A DNA stretch of 64,000 nt from an uncultured Clostridium sp. (lineage in GTDB: Bacteria; Bacillota; Clostridia; Clostridiales; Clostridiaceae). The notes beneath the pieces are model-generated. The model ran no database searches. It was not told where the DNA came from and saw only the letters and a program-made list of their open reading frames with translations. Location: the NCBI GenBank assembly GCA_934746015.1, contig CAKVEW010000017.1, forward strand, positions 1-64,000, read 5' to 3'. Shown piece by piece: positions 17,557 through 26,000 of this stretch. Every line of letters starts with the position of its first letter. Position 1 is the first letter of the stretch. The position numbers were made by a program, and so were the translations under genes.

Positions 17557-17629
17557 CTGAAAATTATCAACAATCAATATTTTTTTATTCACAATTTTCA
17601 GTTAATAAATTTCAATTTATTGTTGATAA
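17557..17629. repeat. Nested inverted repeats in an intergenic region
   Basis: TTATCAACAAT (17564-17574) is perfectly repeated in inverse at 17619-17629. An overlapping pair CTGAAAATT / AATTTTCAG spans 17557-17565 and 17593-17601. No gene or T-tract is associated. Confidence 0.4.
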
Positions 17630-17727
17630 CTTTTAATAATTTCTACTTATTCCAATTAATTTATGTTATTAAATATTCCTACTATATTCTTGTATCAATA
17701 TTATATATTAATTTATAGAAGATAAAA

Positions 17728-17746
17728 GGATTCCTATATAGGAACC
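17728..17746 (-). terminator. Terminator after the P-loop ATPase gene
   Basis: A TTCCTAT/ATAGGAA palindrome extended by GG/CC lies just after the stop at 17749 and is followed on the minus strand by CCTTTTATCTTC. Confidence 0.55.
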
Positions 17747-17748
17747 CC

Positions 17749-18345
17749 TTATTTCGCCATATCTAAATTAACTTCTTTTTCTTCTAATTCATCAGATAAA
17801 TTAAGTAATTCTAAAATCTTTTCTGATCTTTCTTTAGTTGACCCTGTTATTAATTGATACTTCACATTTTCTGCTTCTAAGAAACTTAAGATAGCGTTGT
17901 CCACTGCTTGAGCAACTTCTTCATCTTGCCATCTTACTCCATCCTTAGTATACCCAAATTCTCTTGGTACAAAGAATATATGATCGTATTTTGGTAAGTC
18001 TCTTAAAGCTAATATGTATAAATCCTTTAATATTTCAATTTCCTTAGGTGTTCTTTTTTTATCTCCAAGCATAAATCTTCCATATATGTATGGAACAAAT
18101 GTTGCATAATCAGTTATTGCATAATCAAAGTCATTTAAGCTATCTTCAATGTGAAGTTGTCCTAAATATATTCCATATTGCTCTGCTATATTTTCAATCA
18201 TCCCTTTATCTCTTAAATAGTCAGTGCTATATTCAGTTGCTACTCCAACATTTAAGTCTCTAATTTTCATTTCAACATAAAGTTGTTGTATTAATGTAGT
18301 CTTTCCACATCTTGGTCCACCTAAAATGGCAATTCTCTTTGGCAT
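17749..18345 (-). CDS. Small P-loop ATPase (AAA_28/NadR-like), function unknown
   Basis: A 198-residue soluble protein. Walker A is GGPRCGKTT (residues 9-17). A Glu-rich switch region EYSTDYLRDKG near residue 39 and acidic DYAITDYAT near residue 77 could act as Walker B. The fold resembles AAA_28 / NadR C-terminal type nucleotide-binding proteins, which include kinases, but no acceptor-specific motif can be recognised. The C-terminus is acidic. It has its own ribosome binding site (GGAGGG) and terminator and no operon partner. Confidence 0.7.
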   Translation of the reverse strand: MPKRIAILGGPRCGKTTLIQQLYVEMKIRDLNVGVATEYSTDYLRDKGMIENIAEQYGIYLGQLHIEDSLNDFDYAITDYATFVPYIYGRFMLGDKKRTPKEIEILKDLYILALRDLPKYDHIFFVPREFGYTKDGVRWQDEEVAQAVDNAILSFLEAENVKYQLITGSTKERSEKILELLNLSDELEEKEVNLDMAK

Positions 18346-18456
18346 AGTAAACCCTCCAAAAAATTATATATAAAAGTAAGTCATTTTTCAAAACAGATAT
18401 TAATTATATCAATAATTACAGATAAATTCAATGTATATTGAAGGAATAGTTATAGT

Positions 18457-18493
18457 AAGTAATAGCAAATAAGTAATAGCAAATAAGTAATAG
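18457..18493. repeat. 14-bp tandem repeat, 2.6 copies
   Basis: AAGTAATAGCAAAT occurs at 18457-18470 and 18471-18484, followed by the partial copy AAGTAATAG (18485-18493). It lies in the 414-bp gene-free stretch upstream of the P-loop ATPase and next to repeat copy B. Confidence 0.8.
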
Positions 18494-18550
18494 TGAAGAG
18501 ATATGGGCAAAGAAAAAGCTCCACTATTAAGCAGAACTTTTTCAATGCAC

Positions 18551-18752
18551 TTCAAAGAATGCATAATGCATAATTATTGAAATAATTCAGGCAAGCTGAC
18601 TAATTAAAACTTATAAATTACAATGGAATTTAATTCTTAATTCTTAATTCTTTCATTTTTTAATTCTTTAATTCTTTCATTATCTAAAACTCCTCAGGAG
18701 TTTTTACATTAATTCTACATTTTACATTCTTAATTCTTCATTTAAATAATGC
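18551..18752. repeat. Dispersed palindromic repeat, copy B
   Basis: It contains the conserved AATAATTCAGGCAAGCTGA hairpin (from 18581), the AATTNC..GGAATT palindrome, the short hairpin AAACTCC/GGAGTTT near 18685, and the end motif TTAATTCTACATTTTACATT. It ends close to the stop of the importer gene at 18760. The rest of 18346-18759 holds only this and the tandem repeat. Confidence 0.75.
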
Positions 18753-18759
18753 ATGTGCA

Positions 18760-20346
18760 TTATTTTATAAGTCCTTCTTCTGTTAAGAATTCCTTAACTA
18801 CTGATTTTACATCTCTCTTATTTATATCTACTTCATAATTCATCTTTCTCATCTTTTCTTCTGTTAATCTTCCATCTAGTTTTCCAATAACTTCTCTAAG
18901 CTCTGGATATTTTTCTAAAGTATCTTCCCTTACTACTGTAACAGCATCATAAGGTGGAAAGAAATTTTTATCATCTTCTAAAACTACTAAATTAAACTTG
19001 TCTATAAGTCCATCTGTAGTAAATGCGTCAATAACTTGTGTTTCATTATTAACAAGGGCTGTATATCTTAAACCACCATCTACAGGTTTAACATCCTTAA
19101 AGGTCATGTTATAAGCTTTTTCTAAACCAATTAATCCATCATCTCTATTTGGGAACTCTATTGTTGGTCCAATAATTAGTTGATCTGAAACTTTTGCTAA
19201 ATCTGAAACAGTTTTTAAATTATACTTTTCTGCTGTTTCTTGAGTTACAGCCATAGCATAAGTATTATTGAAACCTAAAGGATTTAATACCTCTAAGTTA
19301 TAATTACTTTTAAAGCTATCTTTTACTGTATTATATACCTCTTCTCTGTTTGAGTTAGGTTCAGTCTTATTTAGTATACTTACATATGCTGTTCCTAAGT
19401 ATTCAGCATATAAATCTACTGCCCCTGATTTTATAGCGTTAAAAGTAACTTGGCTACCACCTAAATTAAATTTTTCTACAACCTTTAAATCAGTATTGTT
19501 CTTAATAACTTCTGATAAAATATTTCCAAGAATTAATTGCTCTGTATAATTCTTAGAAGCAACTACAATTTTTCTATCATTTTTAGATAGAGCTTTAGGA
19601 ATGATAAGTAGTCCTAAACATACTATAACTGCTATTGATATTGCTGATACAACCAATTTATGTCTTTTATTAGATTTTTTATTTCTTTTTACTTTCATAG
19701 TTCCATCAGCCTTTTTTATACCATTAGGCATAGTTGCATCTTCGATTTTGCCTGTTATAAAGTCTATTAATAATGCTAAAATAGCTGCTGGAATTGCACC
19801 AAATAAGATTAAATTATTATCTACAGTTTGAATTCCTGAATATACTAAATATCCAAGTCCTCCTGCACCTACAAAGGCTGCAGTTGTCATAAGTCCTACA
19901 GCTGTTACTGCTGCCATTCTCACACCTGCCATAATTACTGGCATTGCTAAAGGAATCTTTATTAATCTCAAAGTTTGCCTATTGGTCATTCCTAACCCCT
20001 TTGCTGCTTCTAACATATCTGGATTAATATTAGTTATTCCTGTATAAGTATTCTTAATAATTGGTAACATAGAATATAATACCACCATTGTTATTGCTGG
20101 TCCTGAACCTATACCTATGAAAGGTATTAAAAATCCTAAAATAGCTAAACTAGGAATTGCTTGAGTTAAGTTTGCAAATCCAATTACTCCATTAGCTAAC
20201 TTTTTATTTCTTGTTATAATTATTCCTAAAGGAACACCTATTACTACTGATATTAAAACTGCAATTACTGTTAATTGTATGTGTTCAAGTAAAAGAGATA
20301 ATATTTCTGATTTTTTTATCATTAATTGCTCTATAAAATTGTTCAT
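18760..20346 (-). CDS. Osmoprotectant-type ABC importer, permease fused to substrate-binding protein
   Basis: A 528-residue fusion. Residues 1-205 are a binding-protein-dependent permease with the EAA-type loop (EAAKGLGMTNRQTLRLIKIPLAMPVIMAG, about 113-141). A span near 230-250 leads to an extracellular OpuAC-type binding domain (about 257-528; KIVVASKNYTEQLILGNIL). Such fusions occur in OpuC-like glycine betaine/carnitine/choline importers and in the EgtU ergothioneine importers of Gram-positives, and I cannot tell which from sequence. It overlaps the ATPase stop by 1 bp and shares its promoter. Confidence 0.88.
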   Translation of the reverse strand: MNNFIEQLMIKKSEILSLLLEHIQLTVIAVLISVVIGVPLGIIITRNKKLANGVIGFANLTQAIPSLAILGFLIPFIGIGSGPAITMVVLYSMLPIIKNTYTGITNINPDMLEAAKGLGMTNRQTLRLIKIPLAMPVIMAGVRMAAVTAVGLMTTAAFVGAGGLGYLVYSGIQTVDNNLILFGAIPAAILALLIDFITGKIEDATMPNGIKKADGTMKVKRNKKSNKRHKLVVSAISIAVIVCLGLLIIPKALSKNDRKIVVASKNYTEQLILGNILSEVIKNNTDLKVVEKFNLGGSQVTFNAIKSGAVDLYAEYLGTAYVSILNKTEPNSNREEVYNTVKDSFKSNYNLEVLNPLGFNNTYAMAVTQETAEKYNLKTVSDLAKVSDQLIIGPTIEFPNRDDGLIGLEKAYNMTFKDVKPVDGGLRYTALVNNETQVIDAFTTDGLIDKFNLVVLEDDKNFFPPYDAVTVVREDTLEKYPELREVIGKLDGRLTEEKMRKMNYEVDINKRDVKSVVKEFLTEEGLIK

Positions 20347-21473
20347 TAATTATTACCTCCATTCTCTATATATTGACTGCTTAGTACAGAAATTAAACTA
20401 CTCCTTGTAACAAGTCCTAAAAGTAAGCCCTCATCGCTACATACTGGTAAATATCCTTTCTGTAAATTATTAAATACCTCTAATAGTTCTGGTAATGTCT
20501 TTTCTCCAGAAACACAGATAGGTTCTCTATTCATAATTTCTTCTACTAAAATATTTTTATCTTCTACTCTTTGAATATTTTCTAAAGTTACATACCCTAA
20601 TAGCTTTCCTTCCTTATTAATAACAAGTAAACTATCTACTTTCTTTTCTCTCATAATTTGACTTGCTTGAAGAACATTTCTCTTTGGATTAACTGTAATA
20701 GGTCTTGAAATCATAACATCTACTGCCTTAATCATTTCAGGTTTTGTCCAAATCTTATTCTTACCGACGAATTCTTCTACATATTCTCCTGCTGGATTTT
20801 TTAATATATTTTCTGGAGTATCATATTGAATAATCTTTCCATCCTTTAATATACATATCTTATCAGCTAAATTTAATGCCTCATCCATATCATGAGTTAC
20901 AAAAACTATAGTCTTTTTATATTCCTTTTGAATATTAAATAATTGTTCTTGAAGTTCTGTTCTAGTTATTGGATCTAAAGCACTAAATGGCTCGTCCATT
21001 AATATTATTTCTGCATCTGCTGCAAAGGCTCTTGCAACTCCAACTCTTTGTTGTTGTCCTCCGCTTAACTGTACCGGATATCTATCACTAAACTTTTCAG
21101 GATCTAAACCTACCATATTAAATAATTCTATTGTCTTTTTGTCTATTTCTTCTTGGGGTTTCCCCATAAGCTTTGGAATTATTTCAATGTTTTCCTTCAC
21201 TGTCATATGAGGAAACAGTCCCGTTTGTTGTATTACATATCCTATACTTCTTCTTAATTTAATTGGATCAATATCTTTGATATTTTTACCATCTATTAAA
21301 ATTTCACCAGCTGTAGTTTCAATTAATCTATTTATCATTTTTAGTAATGTTGTTTTCCCACAACCACTGGAACCTATTAAAACAACTAAATTCCCTTTAT
21401 CAATTTTTAAATTAAAGTTCTCAAGAATAACATTGTTCTTGTAACTTTTTTTAGCATTTACAAATTCTATCAT
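20346..21473 (-). CDS. Osmoprotectant-type ABC importer ATPase with tandem CBS domains
   Basis: A 375-residue ATPase of the ProV/OpuCA type. Walker A is GSSGCGKTT (about residue 37), the signature is LSGGQQQRVGVARA, Walker B is IILMDEPFSALDP, and two CBS domains occupy about 255-375 (MISRPITVNPKRNVLQASQI and MNREPICVSGEKTLPELLEV). In OpuA/OpuC systems CBS pairs gate transport by ionic strength or c-di-AMP. I start at the ATG at 21473 with AGGGGG upstream, not an ATG eight codons earlier inside that region. First gene of a two-gene operon. Confidence 0.92.
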   Translation of the reverse strand: MIEFVNAKKSYKNNVILENFNLKIDKGNLVVLIGSSGCGKTTLLKMINRLIETTAGEILIDGKNIKDIDPIKLRRSIGYVIQQTGLFPHMTVKENIEIIPKLMGKPQEEIDKKTIELFNMVGLDPEKFSDRYPVQLSGGQQQRVGVARAFAADAEIILMDEPFSALDPITRTELQEQLFNIQKEYKKTIVFVTHDMDEALNLADKICILKDGKIIQYDTPENILKNPAGEYVEEFVGKNKIWTKPEMIKAVDVMISRPITVNPKRNVLQASQIMREKKVDSLLVINKEGKLLGYVTLENIQRVEDKNILVEEIMNREPICVSGEKTLPELLEVFNNLQKGYLPVCSDEGLLLGLVTRSSLISVLSSQYIENGGNN

Positions 21474-21517
21474 GTATAAACCCCCTTTTAAATGCATTTA
21501 TTCTCCTATTTTTACCA

Positions 21518-21543
21518 ACAACTTTAGTATATTATAAAGTTGT
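21518..21543. promoter_or_regulatory. Operator-like dyad over the importer promoter
   Basis: ACAACTTTA (21518-21526) and TAAAGTTGT (21535-21543) are perfect 9-bp inverted repeats with an 8-bp spacer. They cover the -10 and part of the spacer of the promoter at 21526-21554, the position of a repressor site (for example a GbsR-type regulator, not present here). Confidence 0.6.
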
Positions 21544-21554
21544 CAGATAGTCAA
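21526..21554 (-). promoter_or_regulatory. Sigma-A promoter of the ABC importer operon
   Basis: On the minus strand TTGACT (21549-21554), a 17-bp spacer and TATACT (21526-21531) form a near-consensus promoter about 50 bp before the ATG at 21473. Confidence 0.75.
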
Positions 21555-21614
21555 ATTTTTTTGAATATTTTTACTTTTTATTGTATTTTCTTAATAGTAA
21601 AATATAATATTAAA

Positions 21615-21659
21615 TTAATAAGTATCTGCCACCTTAAATAGGTAGCAGATACTTATTAA
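21615..21659 (-). terminator. Terminator of the mannose-family PTS operon
   Basis: A 15-bp perfect stem (21615-21629 with 21645-21659, core AAGTATCTGC/GCAGATACTT) extends inward by ACC/GGT and lies 43 bp after the IIA stop. The flanks are A/T rich on both sides, so it may also stop readthrough from the opposite side. Confidence 0.85.
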
Positions 21660-21701
21660 TTATTATTTAAATATTCTTTTAATTAAGTCTTTAAATTTAT
21701 T

Positions 21702-22088
21702 TTATATAGAAGTAATAGACTCTTTTCCAGATTCTACTGCTAATAATACAAGCTTACTTAAGTCATTTTCATACTCTAGTGCTAAAGATACCTCAATTAT
21801 CATTGGTAAATTCATTCCAGTTATAATTTTCATATTTATATTTTCATTTTCATTCATATATTTATAACTTTCATTAAATGGAGTCCCACTTCTAATATCT
21901 GTAAGTATTAATATTCCATCATACTCATTGCTCATTTTATCTAGTTGCTTATGCAATTCATTAACATAATCATAGCTTTCATTAAATTTTAAAACAAATA
22001 TATTAGAATTCTCACCTGCTATCATCTTCATGCTATCTAATATTCCTTCACACATCATTCCATGAGATGTTATTAATATTCCTATCAA
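21702..22088 (-). CDS. PTS mannose-family EIIA component
   Basis: A 128-residue EIIA of the mannose/sorbose family. The phosphorylated His is in ILITSHGMM near the N-terminus, and ILTDIRSGTPFNES matches the family core. I prefer the TTG at 22088, because GGAGTGAT lies 8 nt upstream and the protein then begins at the normal family position (IGILITSHG). ATGs at 22106 and 22151 would add 6 or 21 residues not expected for the family, though the 22151 start has AAGGGA at good distance and cannot be excluded. It is the last gene of the PTS operon and passes phosphate from HPr to the IIB at 27600-28064. Confidence 0.85.
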   Translation of the reverse strand: MIGILITSHGMMCEGILDSMKMIAGENSNIFVLKFNESYDYVNELHKQLDKMSNEYDGILILTDIRSGTPFNESYKYMNENENINMKIITGMNLPMIIEVSLALEYENDLSKLVLLAVESGKESITSI

Positions 22089-22194
22089 ATTTATCACTCC
22101 AAACATTTGCTCTGAAATCTTAATATTAATGTTACAATTAAAATTCTTCATAGTATATTTTTCCCTTAATAAATATACCGACTTAATGGTCTAA

Positions 22195-23148
22195 TTATCC
22201 ATGACATGCAATTATGTCCATCTTTCCTTCTAGAATAAATTCATCACAATATCTTGTTACCATAAAGCTTTCACCAGCTTTTATTTTCATTCCATTTATA
22301 GTACCTTCTCCTGTAATAACAAAACAGCCACAAAAAGGTTTTTCCCTTGGAACTTTTCCACTTCCATCTACCTTATAAAGCCAAGCAGAATAATCTTCAT
22401 TATCTGCCATTAATCTTACTTCTACAGATCCATATTTGGTTAATTTTTCTTTAAACTCTATATATTCATCTGGTATTAATATATTCTTTTTAGCATTTTC
22501 GATATCTAATTTTCTTTTATTGCCATTACTGTCTAAACGATCATAATCATAAAATCTATATGTAATATGACATGGATTAGAAATCTCTATAAAAAAGCTA
22601 CCTTTTTGAATTGAATGAATAGTTCCTGCTTTTATTGCATAAAAAGATCCCGCTTCAATAGGATGCCTTATAAGTAATTCTTCCCATAAATCGTTTTCAA
22701 TGTAATAATCTAACTCTTCCATAGATTTAGCATTACATCCAAAAATCACAGAGTTATTAGGAGTTGTTTCTTGAAAATACCAACACTCTGATTTCCCATG
22801 TATACCAAGATTATTCATAGCCCAATCTTCACGAGGATGAACCTGAACACTTAAGTTTTCAGATGCAAAGCAAGCATTTAGCGATATAGACATCATATCT
22901 TCCCATTTTCTTTCTTCTTTATATCCAAAATACGAAGGATCATTATTATAGAGCCATTTTAAGTTTTTACCACAATATTTGCCATTAGTTATTATACAAT
23001 CCTCTCCGAAGCCTCCTCCTAATGGACATTTATTAATATCTGTCCCTGGAGAAATGTCAAGCTTATATCGTTTAGCTAAAGTACCATCCCCCCATATCGC
23101 TTCCATCTTTAAGGGAGGATTCCTTAAAATCAATATTTCTTCCATCAT
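22195..23148 (-). CDS. manA: Class I mannose-6-phosphate isomerase
   Basis: A 317-residue cupin-type isomerase interconverting mannose-6-P and fructose-6-P, the step after PTS import of mannose. Zn ligands are visible: Gln and His in SVQVHP (about 97-102), Glu in SECWYFQ, and the second cupin His in GTIHS. YDYDRLDSNGNKR is a conserved family segment. GGAGGAG lies upstream of two adjacent ATGs, and either may be used. It shares clear similarity with the C-terminal half of the 608-residue protein in the same operon. Confidence 0.88.
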   Translation of the reverse strand: MMEEILILRNPPLKMEAIWGDGTLAKRYKLDISPGTDINKCPLGGGFGEDCIITNGKYCGKNLKWLYNNDPSYFGYKEERKWEDMMSISLNACFASENLSVQVHPREDWAMNNLGIHGKSECWYFQETTPNNSVIFGCNAKSMEELDYYIENDLWEELLIRHPIEAGSFYAIKAGTIHSIQKGSFFIEISNPCHITYRFYDYDRLDSNGNKRKLDIENAKKNILIPDEYIEFKEKLTKYGSVEVRLMADNEDYSAWLYKVDGSGKVPREKPFCGCFVITGEGTINGMKIKAGESFMVTRYCDEFILEGKMDIIACHG

Positions 23149-23257
23149 ACTCCTCCTTATTGCAAACTAAAAATAACTTTCAGCTATTAATAAATTATAC
23201 ACAAAATTAAACGCTAATTTTTATGAAAGTATATTTGGAAAAATTTTATAAACAAAC

Positions 23258-24100
23258 CTATTTGAGCTTAGCTAGCAATGATTCATACTGATCTATAAAT
23301 TCTTCTACTGAATTTGTATTTTCCTTTGCTAAACCTAGAAATAATATATCTACTATAAATAACTGACCATGCCTTGAAAAAATTGGTGCTAATCTTGTTG
23401 CATTAAGCTCTGTGCTTGGTACAACTAGTTTTAAGTCAGCTAACTCTGAAAGTTCATTATTTGAATTCTTAGTTATAGCAATACACTTTGCGCCATTTTT
23501 TTTAGCTTCCCTAACAGCTAAATTGACTTCTTTAGTATTTCCACTAAATGAAACAGCTATTACAACATCTTTACTTGTTGCACTTTGAGAATTTAAAACT
23601 CCAAAATTACTATCTGAGTTATAAATGCAGAGTTTTTTTATACGAGTTAGCTTTTGCATAAAGTCAGTTACTATTGTCCCAGAGGAGCCTACACCAAAGA
23701 AATATATGGCATGTGCATTATTAATTAATTCAATTGCTTTTTGGAATTGATTTATTCCATTTACTTTGTACACATCATTACAAACCTTAGAAATACTGTT
23801 TATTATATTATTAGGCATTTCCTCAAAGGAATTGGCCCAGTTAAATATTTCATTAGTATTAGAGTAAGCTTCATTTTCAATTTTAGTTGCTAATTCTACT
23901 TTTAATTTAGCAAAAGTTTTATCACAGTATTTCTTTACAAATTTTGAAATTGATGCTGATGAAATATCCAATTCATCTGCCATAATGTGTATGTTTGATT
24001 TTACAAAATTATCAATATTATTTAATATATAATCTGCAATAACTTTTTCTGTATTGGTCATTAAATCATAATTTTTCTTAATTAAAGTTAAACTATCCAC
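23258..24100 (-). CDS. RpiR/MurR-family regulator with SIS domain
   Basis: A 280-residue repressor/activator. Residues 1-80 are the RpiR helix-turn-helix (MADELDISSASISKFVKKY), and residues about 120-255 are a SIS sugar-phosphate binding domain (FFGVGSSGTIVTDF, VVIAVSFSGNTKEVN). It sits inside the PTS operon and probably senses a sugar phosphate made by it. I prefer the GTG at 24100, which has AGAGGAG 5 nt upstream. The ATG at 24121 has no visible ribosome binding site. Which promoter it controls is inferred. Confidence 0.88.
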   Translation of the reverse strand: MDSLTLIKKNYDLMTNTEKVIADYILNNIDNFVKSNIHIMADELDISSASISKFVKKYCDKTFAKLKVELATKIENEAYSNTNEIFNWANSFEEMPNNIINSISKVCNDVYKVNGINQFQKAIELINNAHAIYFFGVGSSGTIVTDFMQKLTRIKKLCIYNSDSNFGVLNSQSATSKDVVIAVSFSGNTKEVNLAVREAKKNGAKCIAITKNSNNELSELADLKLVVPSTELNATRLAPIFSRHGQLFIVDILFLGLAKENTNSVEEFIDQYESLLAKLK

Positions 24101-24147
24101 AAGGCTCCTCTTTTCTTTCATCTAATTTTTTCAATCTAAATGTTGTT

Positions 24148-25974
24148 TTATTTTAGCATAACTTTATGAACAACTATAGGCTGATATCCTTTATTTTCTA
24201 TAACATATTCATCAATAGATGCTGGGACAATTATAATATCTAAATAATTCTGATCATATTTATAATCAGGATTTTCTTTAGAATAAATACTTGCTTTTTC
24301 TCCATCAACTAAAGTTAAAATAGTAAATTGGTTGTTATTTTTAAAGCTTGCTTTATATCCAGTTTGTATCTCAACACGCTTAGTTTGATAATACATTAAA
24401 TCTGTATTTCCTACAATATATTCTTTATATCCTGTTCCTTCTTCACTTATCACAGGTTCTATTGCTATATTTTCATTTACCCAACTAGATCTTCTATTTA
24501 TATCTATTACTTTTCTTCCATTAATAAGATGTATTGGTCTCTTATTTCCATCACTATCCAATCTATTATAGTCATATATTTTATAAGTATATGATCCTAT
24601 TGTTAGGCTACCTAGTTCTAAAATAAATTGATTTTGTCCTGATGAATGTATAGTTCCAGCTGGAAGCATTATTTGTCTACCTGGAGTTGAAGGGATATAA
24701 TTAATATATTTCTTATAATCAATGTCTTCTCCAGTCATTTCAGACTCAGATGCCTTTTTAAAGAATTCTTCAGTGTCAGCATCTTCTTTAAATCCAACAT
24801 ATGTTTTTGCATCATGCCCAGTTGCAATTACATAATATGCTTCATCCTGACTGCCTTTATCATTATAATGAGACTTTACAAATTCACCATTTGGATGTAC
24901 TTGTATTGACATATTCCCATCACTGTGGAATGTATCATCATAATTACACCTTATTGGGAAATATCCACCAAATCTTTCTGTGCATTCTTTTCCCATTATT
25001 TCATGTGGATATTTATTGAAAAATGTTGCAAAAGGGAATTCAAGAATATTATCCTTATACTCTACTAAAACGCTTACTTCCATTGGAATCATATCAAAAA
25101 TCCAAGCAACTTTTTCAGCTTTAATATCTAGATTTCTAACTTTACGTATATATTCTCCTCCCCATACGCCTTCCAAATATACTGGTTTACATCTAAAAGG
25201 ATACTTGCTTAATTCTTTCAATATTTCATTAAATGCTTCTTTTTCAAGTAAAACTAATTTATCATCATGATCACCACAAATATATTGATCAATCCTATCT
25301 TCTTGTAGTAATTTCTTACGTAATTTGACTTCAAGTTCAAAATCTATATAGTAATTTCTTCTCATTAATTCACTAAATGGTCTTGCAAAATCATCTCCAA
25401 TATTGCAGTAACTACCATTTCTACACCTTATTGCTGTTGTTTTAGGAGTTATATCTATATAAACTACCCAATCAGCTATTTCATTGAAAGTATTAGATGC
25501 TGCTCCATGACCATATAATATTGTTATGTCATCATCATGCATATTTATATAGTTTAAAATATCTTGAACTTTTTCCTTCGAAAATATATCATCAAATGTT
25601 CCATCGAAAATTTTTCCAAACAAACATACTGGATCTTCATCTGATTTATCTGGTAAATTTTCTTTAAAAATATTCTCTAGTTCTTCTTTACTTTTATATA
25701 AATCCTTCATATTAAACAATTTATATTTATAATTTTCTTTTCCTAATAATTGTGTTAATACATTAATGCATAAATCAAAATTAGCACTAATATATCCATC
25801 TATTAAAACAACAGCTTTATTTTTTTTCTCAACAATTGTATCAATAGAATTTACAATTTTTCTAGCTACATTTATATTCCCATATGTAATACTTGAACTA
25901 TAATCATTTTTTATATTTGGTTTATTAATTGCTGAATAATCATCATAATCTAATGGCTTAAACATAAAACTCAT
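24148..25974 (-). CDS. ManA-like isomerase domain fused to an N-terminal nucleoside-kinase-like region
   Basis: A 608-residue protein. The C-terminal part (about 275-608) is homologous to mannose-6-P isomerase, with QVHP, DEAYYVI, GTIHSSGQ and YDYNRLDSDGNKRPI in the same order as ManA at 22195. Residues about 50-270 are an extra domain with KAVVLIDGYISANFD, DDITILYGHGAASN and ADWVVYIDITP, whose layout recalls a P-loop kinase fold but lacks a canonical GxxxxGKS/T. No membrane spans or signal. GAGGTGATG lies 8 nt before the ATG. The reaction may be isomerisation of a phosphorylated sugar other than mannose-6-P; this is inference from having two isomerase-like genes in one operon. Confidence 0.7.
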   Translation of the reverse strand: MSFMFKPLDYDDYSAINKPNIKNDYSSSITYGNINVARKIVNSIDTIVEKKNKAVVLIDGYISANFDLCINVLTQLLGKENYKYKLFNMKDLYKSKEELENIFKENLPDKSDEDPVCLFGKIFDGTFDDIFSKEKVQDILNYINMHDDDITILYGHGAASNTFNEIADWVVYIDITPKTTAIRCRNGSYCNIGDDFARPFSELMRRNYYIDFELEVKLRKKLLQEDRIDQYICGDHDDKLVLLEKEAFNEILKELSKYPFRCKPVYLEGVWGGEYIRKVRNLDIKAEKVAWIFDMIPMEVSVLVEYKDNILEFPFATFFNKYPHEIMGKECTERFGGYFPIRCNYDDTFHSDGNMSIQVHPNGEFVKSHYNDKGSQDEAYYVIATGHDAKTYVGFKEDADTEEFFKKASESEMTGEDIDYKKYINYIPSTPGRQIMLPAGTIHSSGQNQFILELGSLTIGSYTYKIYDYNRLDSDGNKRPIHLINGRKVIDINRRSSWVNENIAIEPVISEEGTGYKEYIVGNTDLMYYQTKRVEIQTGYKASFKNNNQFTILTLVDGEKASIYSKENPDYKYDQNYLDIIIVPASIDEYVIENKGYQPIVVHKVMLK

Positions 25975-26000
25975 TTTTTACATCACCTCATAATAAGTAT

